5,636 nucleotides of DNA from an uncultured Ignavibacteria bacterium (GTDB lineage Bacteria > Bacteroidota > Ignavibacteria > Kapaibacteriales > UBA2268): contig CAIWET010000041.1 of assembly GCA_903911805.1 (NCBI GenBank), forward strand, positions 1 through 5,636, written 5' to 3'. A model generated the notes under the pieces. The model saw nothing but the letters and a program-made list of their open reading frames with translations, did no database searches and was not told where the DNA came from. A program made the translations under genes and the position numbers. Each line of letters starts with the position of its first letter. Position 1 is the stretch's first letter. Below are positions 1-5,636 of this stretch, one piece after another.

Positions 1-1182
1 GCTAGAAAAGTATGCTAACTCTTGAGTTCCATACCAAGATTGATTTTCAATCGTATAAGAATGATTATTTTCACTAATAGTATCTCCAATATCTAATGAA
101 TCAATTAAAACATTATCGGCATATATCCAATAATAAAATTCATTCCAATCTACCATCCAATCAAATTTAGGATAATAGAATATTTCAATATTCAGCTCTT
201 TTGGATTGTTTAATTTAATGATATCTAAACTTAACTCAGAATTTTTCCATCTATATCTTTTATCTAAACAATACTCACTCCAAATACCAAAATCTTCTCC
301 ATTAATTTTAATTTTTGCCAATTGGTTATTATCATTACCAACATCGAATCTTTTTATAAGTTTTAAAGTGTCAATTTTGTTATTTAATTTTATTTTGAAA
401 GAACTCTTAGACTTATGGCCTCTACCATTGTCTTTTAAAGTCGATAATTGGGAAATATGTTCCAAATTTTTGAAACTCATTTCTAAAGAGTTCATTATGT
501 TTTGATTCTTTAAATCTAATAAAACAATCGAATCATTAGGATTTATTAATTTATTAGATATTGATTGTCGTAAACTTATATTATTATTAGGATTAGTAAA
601 TGTATTCTGAAGTTTTTCAGTAATTTTTGGGTTTATATTCCCTTTTTTCCAGGATTCGATATTTTTATCAGGAAATAGATAATATTCAAATTGAAAAAAA
701 GCATCTCCATTTGTAGTTATTTTTAAAGATTTATTAAACGGAATATCAATATAACTTACGCAAGCTCCTGAATTACTTACTTCATTTAATACTAAAGGAA
801 AAGGGAATATTTGATTATTAGAATGATAAATATCTTTGATTGATAAGATAAAACTTGGGATATTCTCATCATCAAAATAGAATTTTAATATATCACTTTG
901 TTGAAATCCAGTTTGCCAAATTCTAGATATTAAGCCAGAACCATTGCAGGAAAAAATTACCTTTTCATTATTATTGTCAATGTATAATAAGCGATTACAT
1001 AATCCATCCGCATTGCCGCCTGTTCTGTCGTGACTGCTTTCTTGTTTTAATATCGAAAAATTTCTTTTAATTGGTAATTTATCAATAAATAAAATATTAT
1101 TCATTCCAAAACCATAATATTCAGCATTTAAGCCAATTAAAGAGCAGGATAACACAATGAAATAAATTAATATTCTCTTCAT
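1..1182 (-). CDS. Secreted DUF2961 (GH172-type) protein, C-terminus beyond window
   Basis: The frame is open for 394 codons from the ATG at 1182 to the left edge, with no stop, so the gene is partial at its 3' end. Residues 1-20 form a signal peptide: K2 R3, a hydrophobic core, then a likely signal peptidase I site after L-N-A. Residues 49-60 (SSHDRTGGNADG), the G-S-G-L-I-S-R-I-W stretch at 81-89, the F-Y-F-D-D strand at 101-105 and S-Y-I-D-I-P-F-N-K-S at 143-152 fit the N-terminal jelly-roll half of DUF2961, the family that includes GH172 fructo- and arabinofuranosidases. From about residue 215 a different beta-rich region follows, with an R-F-D-V-G stretch near 278 and W-N-E-F-Y-Y-W at 346-352. 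The G-T-G-T-E-D-Y-F type motif that I associate with the catalytic half of the family is not seen in the visible part. Substrate is unknown; a role in extracellular glycan handling is inference. There is no Shine-Dalgarno sequence before the ATG, and a terminator lies 39 nt upstream, so it is probably transcribed separately from the chemotaxis genes. Confidence 0.8.
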   Translation of the reverse strand, partial: MKRILIYFIVLSCSLIGLNAEYYGFGMNNILFIDKLPIKRNFSILKQESSHDRTGGNADGLCNRLLYIDNNNEKVIFSCNGSGLISRIWQTGFQQSDILKFYFDDENIPSFILSIKDIYHSNNQIFPFPLVLNEVSNSGACVSYIDIPFNKSLKITTNGDAFFQFEYYLFPDKNIESWKKGNINPKITEKLQNTFTNPNNNISLRQSISNKLINPNDSIVLLDLKNQNIMNSLEMSFKNLEHISQLSTLKDNGRGHKSKSSFKIKLNNKIDTLKLIKRFDVGNDNNQLAKIKINGEDFGIWSEYCLDKRYRWKNSELSLDIIKLNNPKELNIEIFYYPKFDWMVDWNEFYYWIYADNVLIDSLDIGDTISENNHSYTIENQSWYGTQELAYFSS

Positions 1183-1211
1183 AAAAAAAATCAAAAATGT
1201 AAACAACTATT

Positions 1212-1217
1212 ATTATA
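1212..1217 (-). promoter_or_regulatory. Possible -10 element for the DUF2961 gene
   Basis: Read on the minus strand this is TATAAT, 29 nt before the ATG at 1182 and just past the terminator hairpin of the upstream operon. A separate promoter is expected here because the hairpin should stop read-through. No convincing -35 hexamer sits at the usual distance, where the sequence is part of the hairpin, and such AT-rich sequence produces TATAAT by chance, so this is weak. Confidence 0.22.
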
Positions 1218-1221
1218 AACT

Positions 1222-1261
1222 AAAAAGGTGGTTTTCTATTTTATAAGAAATCCACCTTTTT
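1222..1261 (-). terminator. Rho-independent terminator of the hydrolase-cheW-mcp operon
   Basis: The arms 1222-1237 and 1246-1261 pair over 16 positions with a single T-T mismatch (1232/1251) around an 8-nt loop. On the minus strand the G-G-T-G-G/C-C-A-C-C core is preceded by A5 and followed by T5 and an AT-rich tail, which is the classical terminator form. It begins 28 nt after the receptor stop codon. Because the flanks are A5 and T5, it also has terminator form on the plus strand, but no plus-strand gene is visible that would use it. Confidence 0.88.
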
Positions 1262-1289
1262 GTATTTAACTCAATTATTTTAAAATCGA

Positions 1290-4200
1290 TTAGTATTTTC
1301 CATAATCATCTTCATCTAAGCTAATTATATCCTCTGGTCTTGATTTGATGCTTTCAAATGATGCAGATGGTAATTTCTTTGATGGAGTAGGGTTCATCAT
1401 TCTATGATTTATTGTTGGGTGTTGGCTATACATCATATCCAATTCACTTTCACTGTTATTGATTTTAAATCGGGAAATCATCAATCTTAATTGATTTGCT
1501 TGTCCTGACAATTCTTCTGCTGCGGAAGCAGATTGTTCGGCACTTGCTGTGTTTGTTTGAGTTACTATATCAATTTGGTTCAAACCTTGATTGATTTGAG
1601 CAATTCCTTGTGCTTGTTCATTTGAGGAGGTTGCAATTTCACCAACAATATCTGATGCTTTGATGGCTCCTGATTTGATTAATTCAAGCGCTTCAGATGT
1701 TTTTCCAGCTAGTATTGAGCCTCTATCAACAGTTCTTATACTTTTTTCAATCATTTCAGCAGTTTCTTTCGCGGCTGAAGCTGAACGTGCAGCAAGATTT
1801 CTTACTTCTTCCGCTACTACTGCAAATCCTTTTCCGTGACGACCAGCTCTTGCTGCTTCAACAGCAGCATTTAGTGCTAGTAAGTTAGTTTGGAATGCTA
1901 TTTCATCAATTACTTTAATAATTTTAGAAATGTTTTTGCTTGACTCTGTGATTTCAGTCATTGCTTGATTGAGCTGGCTCATTTCAATATTGCCTCTTTC
2001 GGCTGCATTTCTTGATTCTAATGTTAAATAATTTGCGGTATTCGCATTTTCTGCATTTAATTTAGTTTGAGATCCAATTTCACTCATCGAACTTGTGATT
2101 TCTTCGAGAGATGCTGCTTGTTCTGTTGCTCCCTGTGATAAAGCTGTTGATGCATCTGATACTTGCATTGATCCACGTGTAACTTCTTCGACTGTAACAA
2201 TAACTTGACCTAGAATATCTCCAATCGAATCTATAGCATTATTTAATGTGTCTTTAATCATTGCATTATCGCCTTTAAAATCACCTGTCATATGGGTTGT
2301 TAAATCTCCTTCTGACATTAGTTTTAATACCTCTATGGCTTCATTTATCGGAGTCATAATAACATTTAGCATTTCATTGATATTAACTGCCGTTGTTTGG
2401 TAAGCACCATTCAATCTATTATAGTCAATTCTATTGGCTAACTTACCATTTGTCATATCGTCTATAATATTATTTAATAGATTATTGAAGTTTGCTTCAT
2501 TAGTTACATCAATCCACTCAACAGCAAAACCATTTTTAGTGCCGTCTTTACTAATCAAAGGAGTAACATTTAGTTTAAATATAACATCTCCAAAATTGAT
2601 TTGTGTTCTATGAGTAGTATTTAAATTTGATAGCATATTTCTTTGATGCGATGGATTTTTATGATAAAAATCTATACTTTGACCAATAATATTATCTGGA
2701 TCAAAATTTGGGAATACCTCTTTTATTCTTGATTCGTAAGATTTAAATAACTTATAAGTAGAAGCGCTTACAAAGTTTATAATAAAATTCGAATCCGCAA
2801 CCATTATTCCTGCAGAGGAATTAATTGTGTTTACCACAGATTCTAAACTATTATTAAATCCTTTTATGATTTGTTTGAAATCACCTGAGTGTTTGCTTTC
2901 GTCGCCACGGAAGTTTAATTTTCCTTCAGTTCCGGCTTTAGCTAATTCATCAGCATCACTAATTAATTGCTTAATATTCCTTCTTACTTTTTCAATAGTA
3001 TTATTTATAAAGGCTTTTTTGCCTGGGAATTGATCAATATGAGCATCCAAATTACCATTACCAAATTCTTCTATACAAGCCAATGCTTGTTTCTTAACTG
3101 AAATATGGCCAAATACCATTTCGTTTATCCCAGCTGCCATTGTATTATATACACCGTGATAATTCCCGACATTAATCAAAACATCAATATCTCCAGCAAC
3201 ATGCTCTAATGACATATGATGTATTTCCTGAATTAGTCCATTTATAGAATCTATTAACATATTAATGTTATTTTTGATTTCGTTAAAATCACCATTGTAG
3301 TTATCTGTGATTTTGGATGGCATATCGCCTTTGGATATCCTGTCTATATATTCTGCCGCTACATTTAGTGGACTTATAACAGCATCTAGTGTACTGTTGA
3401 ATCCATTTATCAATATAGCGAATTCTCCTTCGAACTTACTTGAATCTGCGCGATTATCTAGCTTGCCTTTTATCGCAGAATCAGATAGTTTATGTGTTTC
3501 ATCAACTAATTTTTTAATATTAGTTGCCATTTTATTCATTGCACCTAGTAAAATACCTGTTTCGTCTGTACTTGTTGAATCAAGATTTACATTTAAGTCT
3601 CCAGAAGCAATTTTATTCGAGGCATCAATTAAATGATTAATTGGTTTTGTTATGATTCTTGATAAATATAATCCTATTAAAACAGCGATAATCATTGAAG
3701 ATATAACTAAAATCAATACAAAAGTTATTGTAGAATTGGCACTTTCATCTGAACTTTTATCTTCTTCTGCTGAGGACTTTCTGTTCTCTTCATAAAGCTT
3801 CTTTAATAATGACTCAGGAGATTTAAATAATTTTTTAGTAGTTGCTAAAGCTATATATAAATCAGCATGAATTTTTTTCATTTCTGGCGAAGTAATTGCA
3901 AATCCCTTTTCTAATAAAATATTCTTTTCTTTAGATTTTTCATAAAATTTCTTTGAAGCATTTTTCCATTCATTAAATGCAGGAATAAATTCTTTCCATA
4001 ATTTTACTTCTAATTCGGTATGAGCCAAAGAATCATAAGATTTCCACTCATCGTCAATATGTTTCCAACATCCATCAATTCTTTCTTGGAAATGTTCCAA
4101 ATCAGCAACTTTATTTACGGTTTCATCTGCTAATCCGAACTCTTGTGTTTTAATATCTTTCTGATCATTCATAATCTCTAGAATATTTGCGATACTTGGG

Positions 4201-4349
4201 AGCTTTATAGCAGCAATTGTATCTTGATATCCTTTTACCTTATTAATGCCGTGGTACCCAACATAACCAACAATCCCAGTTATTATAGCAATTAAAACAA
4301 AACCAGTAATTAATTTTGTGCTAATCTTTAGATTGCTAATAACGCTCAT
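1290..4349 (-). CDS. Transmembrane methyl-accepting chemotaxis protein with poly-HAMP array and Aer2-like PAS domain
   Basis: A 1019-residue chemoreceptor, about twice the usual length. It would sense a cue and control CheA through CheW at the inner membrane. Order of domains: TM1 about 13-33; helical extracytoplasmic domain 34-206 resembling the four-helix-bundle MCP sensor (L-P-S at 50-52, conserved L-W-K at 117-119); TM2 about 207-230; canonical HAMP 231-282; five further HAMP-like units to about 508; PAS about 510-618; two HAMP-like units to about 713; signalling hairpin about 714-963. The hairpin tip (E816 to A853) holds the conserved F-Q-T-N-L-L-A-L-N-A-A-V-E-A-A-R-A-G and G-F-A-V-V-A-E-E-V-R-N-L-A motifs. 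About 123 residues before and 126 after the tip suggest the 36-heptad class. The PAS domain carries H563, L593 and W612 with Aer2-like spacing. The C-terminus is a 55-residue linker ending in D-E-D-D-Y-G-K-Y, with no N-W-E-T-F type pentapeptide. The start is fixed by AGAAGGA (4357-4363) 7 nt upstream and by TM1 beginning just inside. Ligand unknown; family assignment is secure. Confidence 0.96.
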   Translation of the reverse strand: MSVISNLKISTKLITGFVLIAIITGIVGYVGYHGINKVKGYQDTIAAIKLPSIANILEIMNDQKDIKTQEFGLADETVNKVADLEHFQERIDGCWKHIDDEWKSYDSLAHTELEVKLWKEFIPAFNEWKNASKKFYEKSKEKNILLEKGFAITSPEMKKIHADLYIALATTKKLFKSPESLLKKLYEENRKSSAEEDKSSDESANSTITFVLILVISSMIIAVLIGLYLSRIITKPINHLIDASNKIASGDLNVNLDSTSTDETGILLGAMNKMATNIKKLVDETHKLSDSAIKGKLDNRADSSKFEGEFAILINGFNSTLDAVISPLNVAAEYIDRISKGDMPSKITDNYNGDFNEIKNNINMLIDSINGLIQEIHHMSLEHVAGDIDVLINVGNYHGVYNTMAAGINEMVFGHISVKKQALACIEEFGNGNLDAHIDQFPGKKAFINNTIEKVRRNIKQLISDADELAKAGTEGKLNFRGDESKHSGDFKQIIKGFNNSLESVVNTINSSAGIMVADSNFIINFVSASTYKLFKSYESRIKEVFPNFDPDNIIGQSIDFYHKNPSHQRNMLSNLNTTHRTQINFGDVIFKLNVTPLISKDGTKNGFAVEWIDVTNEANFNNLLNNIIDDMTNGKLANRIDYNRLNGAYQTTAVNINEMLNVIMTPINEAIEVLKLMSEGDLTTHMTGDFKGDNAMIKDTLNNAIDSIGDILGQVIVTVEEVTRGSMQVSDASTALSQGATEQAASLEEITSSMSEIGSQTKLNAENANTANYLTLESRNAAERGNIEMSQLNQAMTEITESSKNISKIIKVIDEIAFQTNLLALNAAVEAARAGRHGKGFAVVAEEVRNLAARSASAAKETAEMIEKSIRTVDRGSILAGKTSEALELIKSGAIKASDIVGEIATSSNEQAQGIAQINQGLNQIDIVTQTNTASAEQSASAAEELSGQANQLRLMISRFKINNSESELDMMYSQHPTINHRMMNPTPSKKLPSASFESIKSRPEDIISLDEDDYGKY
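2211..2492 (-). repeat. Coding repeat: two HAMP-like units after the PAS domain
   Basis: Residues 620-713 of the receptor hold two units of about 46 residues: one with N-G-K-L-A-N-R-I-D at 634-642, the other with S-E-G-D-L-T-T-H-M at 679-687. Each has an amphipathic helix, a G-(K/D)-L turn and a second helix ending in N-I-N-E-M-L or N-N-A-I-D. They link the PAS domain to the signalling hairpin. This is protein-level repetition; the DNA copies are diverged. Confidence 0.65.
2826..3668 (-). repeat. Coding repeat: HAMP plus about five HAMP-like units before the PAS domain
   Basis: Residues 228-508 of the receptor repeat with a period near 46. The turn motifs recur at S-G-D-L-N-V (249-254), K-G-K-L-D-N-R (294-300), K-G-D-M-P (340-344), A-G-D-I-D-V (385-390), N-G-N-L-D-A (431-436) and E-G-K-L-N-F-R (475-481). 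Most are followed by a helix of the F-x-x-I-x-x-x-(F/I)-N-x-x-(L/I) type. The first is a standard HAMP next to TM2 (K-P-I at 235-237 gives the conserved proline). The second and sixth units are especially alike (K/E-G-K-L with a following E/D-S-K and G-E/D-F), suggesting internal duplication. Unit boundaries are approximate. Confidence 0.68.
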
Positions 4350-4356
4350 AATTTTA

Positions 4357-4363
4357 TCCTTCT
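4357..4363 (-). promoter_or_regulatory. Shine-Dalgarno sequence of the chemoreceptor gene
   Basis: AGAAGGA on the minus strand, 7 nt before the ATG at 4349. It fixes the start and shows that this organism does use Shine-Dalgarno sequences, unlike what the two genes at either end of the window suggest. Confidence 0.75.
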
Positions 4364-4384
4364 TTATTTATATTAATTGTTTTC

Positions 4385-4879
4385 TTATAATCTAATTTTT
4401 TCGATTTCATCTTCGGTCAATATCTTTTCAATATCTAAAATGATTTTAACTAAATCATTAACTTTGCCAATTCCTTTAATGAAACGATTAGTAAGAATTT
4501 TAGCAGATTTCGGAGTAGATTCAACATTCTCTGAAGGGATATTTAGAACTTCAGAAACTTCATCAACAACAAGTCCAATTTTAATTTCATTAAAATAAAC
4601 TACTATAATGCAAGCACGAGTTGAATACTCTATTTCAATCATTTTAAAGCGCTTACGCAAATCAACAATAGGAATTACGTTCCCTCTAAGGTTAATAACT
4701 CCTTTGATAAATTCAGGCATATCTGGCAAGTGAGTAACATCTTGGATGCCTATAATCTCATTTACAAAGGCAATTCCAATAGCATATTCTTCAGAAGATA
4801 TTTTAAAAGTGATATATTTATCTTTTTGTGAATCTTCTTCTAAAAAGTCATCATCATTTTCATTTTCATAAAAAGCCAT
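4385..4879 (-). CDS. cheW: CheW chemotaxis coupling protein
   Basis: A 164-residue cytoplasmic CheW, the adaptor that joins chemoreceptor hairpin tips to the P5 domain of the CheA kinase in the receptor array. After an acidic N-terminal tail (about residues 5-20, rich in D and E and absent from short CheWs) comes a single CheW fold: Y-I-T-F-K-I at 22-27, Y-A-I-G-I at 32-36, V-x-E-I-I-G at 39-44, then the diagnostic G-V-I-N-L-R-G-N-V-I-P-I-V-D-L-R at 60-75, and V-V-D-E-V-S-E-V-L at 104-112. R65 corresponds to the conserved arginine of the receptor-binding face. There is no response-regulator receiver, so it is CheW and not CheV. It starts 12 nt after the hydrolase stop with its own Shine-Dalgarno, and is followed after 35 nt by the receptor gene, its likely partner. 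No cheA, cheY, cheB or cheR is present here. Confidence 0.95.
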   Translation of the reverse strand: MAFYENENDDDFLEEDSQKDKYITFKISSEEYAIGIAFVNEIIGIQDVTHLPDMPEFIKGVINLRGNVIPIVDLRKRFKMIEIEYSTRACIIVVYFNEIKIGLVVDEVSEVLNIPSENVESTPKSAKILTNRFIKGIGKVNDLVKIILDIEKILTEDEIEKIRL

Positions 4880-4884
4880 AAAAT

Positions 4885-4889
4885 TCCTT
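4885..4889 (-). promoter_or_regulatory. Shine-Dalgarno sequence of cheW
   Basis: AAGGA on the minus strand, 5 nt before the ATG at 4879 and 2 nt after the hydrolase stop codon. Its position lets ribosomes ending the hydrolase reach the cheW start, consistent with translational coupling. Confidence 0.65.
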
Positions 4890-4891
4890 AT

Positions 4892-5569
4892 TTATAATTC
4901 AATTGTTTCACCATATTCAAAAACTTTACACAATTTTCCTAATGATTCAACTTTTTGTTTAAAAACAAAAGGATCAGCATTAATAATGGGAAATGTGTTG
5001 TAGTGCATTGGAGCAGAGAGTTTAGGATTAACAAATTCAATGGACTTAATTGCATCGTCAATTCCCATAGTAAAATTGCCTCCAATAGGGCAAAGATACA
5101 AGTCAATACTATTCATTTCACCAATTAATTTCATATCATAAAATATGCCAGTATCGCCAGTATGGTAGATTATTTTATTATCGATAGTTAATAATACACC
5201 AGCAGGTTCGCCCATATAAATATTATCATCAGTAGATGAACCATGGTGGGCAATAGTAAATTTGACTCTGCCAAAAGGAAAATCAAAAGATCCACCAATA
5301 TGCATATTATGAGCAATACCATTTTTGCTTACTATATAGTTGGCAAGTTCATGAACCGCAACAACTTTAATACCAAATTGTTTAGAAAGTGCAATAGCAT
5401 CACCTAAATGGTCACTATGTGCATGGGTTACTATAATAAAATCCGGCACCAACGATTTAAATTCCTCTGGACAAGTGGGATTACCACTTATAAATGGGTC
5501 TATAAGTACCTTGTAATTGCCGTCATCAAATAAAAAACATGAATGACTTAAATATGTAATTTTTAACAT
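4892..5569 (-). CDS. UPF0173-family metal-dependent hydrolase (metallo-beta-lactamase fold)
   Basis: A 225-residue cytoplasmic protein, the usual length for UPF0173 (relatives of Bacillus YtkL). It has no signal peptide. Metal-binding residues are visible in order: S-H-S at 8-10, the T-H-A-H-S-D-H motif at 48-54 (H49, H51, D53, H54), H108/H109 in A-H-H-G-S-S, D139 in H-T-G-D-T (136-140) and H189 in P-M-H-Y-N-T-F-P (187-194). All expected ligands for two metal ions are present, so it should be an active hydrolase. The natural substrate of the family is not established. I chose the ATG at 5569 because M-L-K-I-T-Y-L-S-H-S is the typical family N-terminus; the frame extends upstream to a GTG at 5602, but those 11 residues do not fit the family. 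There is no Shine-Dalgarno sequence before the ATG. It is the first gene of the apparent operon with cheW and the receptor, an unusual companion for chemotaxis genes. Confidence 0.92.
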   Translation of the reverse strand: MLKITYLSHSCFLFDDGNYKVLIDPFISGNPTCPEEFKSLVPDFIIVTHAHSDHLGDAIALSKQFGIKVVAVHELANYIVSKNGIAHNMHIGGSFDFPFGRVKFTIAHHGSSTDDNIYMGEPAGVLLTIDNKIIYHTGDTGIFYDMKLIGEMNSIDLYLCPIGGNFTMGIDDAIKSIEFVNPKLSAPMHYNTFPIINADPFVFKQKVESLGKLCKVFEYGETIEL

Positions 5570-5580
5570 TATACGATAAA

Positions 5581-5612
5581 ATTTTATTATAAAATAATAC
5601 ACATTTGCAAAT
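5581..5612 (-). promoter_or_regulatory. Possible promoter/operator region of the operon
   Basis: On the minus strand a TATAAT lies at 5586-5591, 16 nt before the hydrolase ATG, which would give a leader of about 10 nt. It sits inside a perfect 15-bp AT-only palindrome, ATTTTATTATAAAAT (5581-5595). A second perfect palindrome, ATTTGCAAAT, lies at 5603-5612, where a -35 element or an operator might be; its TTGCAA is only 13 nt from the TATAAT, too close for a standard promoter. Such elements arise easily in sequence this AT-rich, so the call is tentative. Confidence 0.25.
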
Positions 5613-5636
5613 TACGAAAAGATAATAATATGATAA

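Noticed and set aside
206..505. Plus-strand open frame of 99 codons
   Set aside because: It lies wholly opposite the DUF2961 gene, whose minus-strand reading has a signal peptide and family motifs. The plus-strand product has no recognisable motif and looks like antisense low-complexity sequence.
1138..1182. Lipoprotein signal (V-L-S-C at residues 10-13) in the DUF2961 protein
   Set aside because: The hydrophobic core before C13 is short and continues past it, and a better signal peptidase I site follows at residue 20, so a secreted rather than lipid-anchored protein is more likely, though not certain.
1697..3636. Plus-strand open frames at 1697-1888, 2827-3033 and 3307-3636
   Set aside because: All are antisense to the receptor gene, whose domains continue without a break across them. 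Their products are Leu/Ser/Phe-rich, as expected from the complement of a helical, Asn/Lys/Glu-rich protein.
4377..4598. Plus-strand open frame opposite the end of cheW
   Set aside because: The opposite strand encodes the conserved C-terminal half of CheW; this reading has no motif or ribosome binding site.
4385..4879. cheW as a CheV-type coupling protein
   Set aside because: CheV carries a C-terminal receiver domain; this protein ends at 164 residues just after the CheW fold.
5570..5602. GTG start at 5602 extending the hydrolase by 11 residues
   Set aside because: The added residues are hydrophobic and unlike the family, and the ATG at 5569 gives the standard UPF0173 N-terminus and length. 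The extension also overlaps the possible promoter.
5630..5636. Plus-strand ATG near the right edge as the start of a divergent gene
   Set aside because: Only seven bases remain before the edge, so nothing about a coding frame can be judged.

Overview
The window is strongly AT-rich (by eye about 30% G+C). All four genes lie on the minus strand, so the order of transcription runs from high to low coordinates. The encoded chemoreceptor, with two membrane spans and an extracytoplasmic sensor domain, and a secreted protein of the DUF2961/GH172 type indicate a motile or taxis-capable bacterium, probably with a Gram-negative envelope. Base composition and protein style would fit an AT-rich lineage of the Bacteroidetes/Chlorobi/Ignavibacteria sort, but nothing here fixes the taxon.

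From the right edge: a short AT-rich leader (5570-5636), then a metallo-beta-lactamase-fold hydrolase of the UPF0173 family (4892-5569), then cheW (4385-4879), then a 1019-residue methyl-accepting chemotaxis protein (1290-4349). Gaps are 12 and 35 nt, with clear Shine-Dalgarno sequences for cheW and the receptor, so these three genes look like one operon. A strong hairpin terminator (1222-1261) closes it. A separate gene starts at 1182 and runs off the left edge. It is complete at its N-terminus, has a signal peptide, and carries the N-terminal half of a DUF2961 (GH172-type) domain followed by a further beta-rich region.

The most interesting gene is the receptor. It has a periplasmic four-helix-bundle-like domain, about six HAMP or HAMP-like units, a PAS domain, two more HAMP-like units and a signalling hairpin. 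This is close to the poly-HAMP/PAS/poly-HAMP plan of the soluble haem oxygen sensor Aer2 of Pseudomonas aeruginosa. Three residues of the PAS domain (H563, L593, W612) have the same spacing as the haem ligand and oxygen-pocket residues of Aer2 (His234, Leu264, Trp283, as I recall them). The protein may therefore read a periplasmic cue and an internal gas or redox cue together. CheW, encoded beside it, would couple it to a CheA kinase encoded elsewhere. Why a UPF0173 hydrolase leads the operon is unknown.
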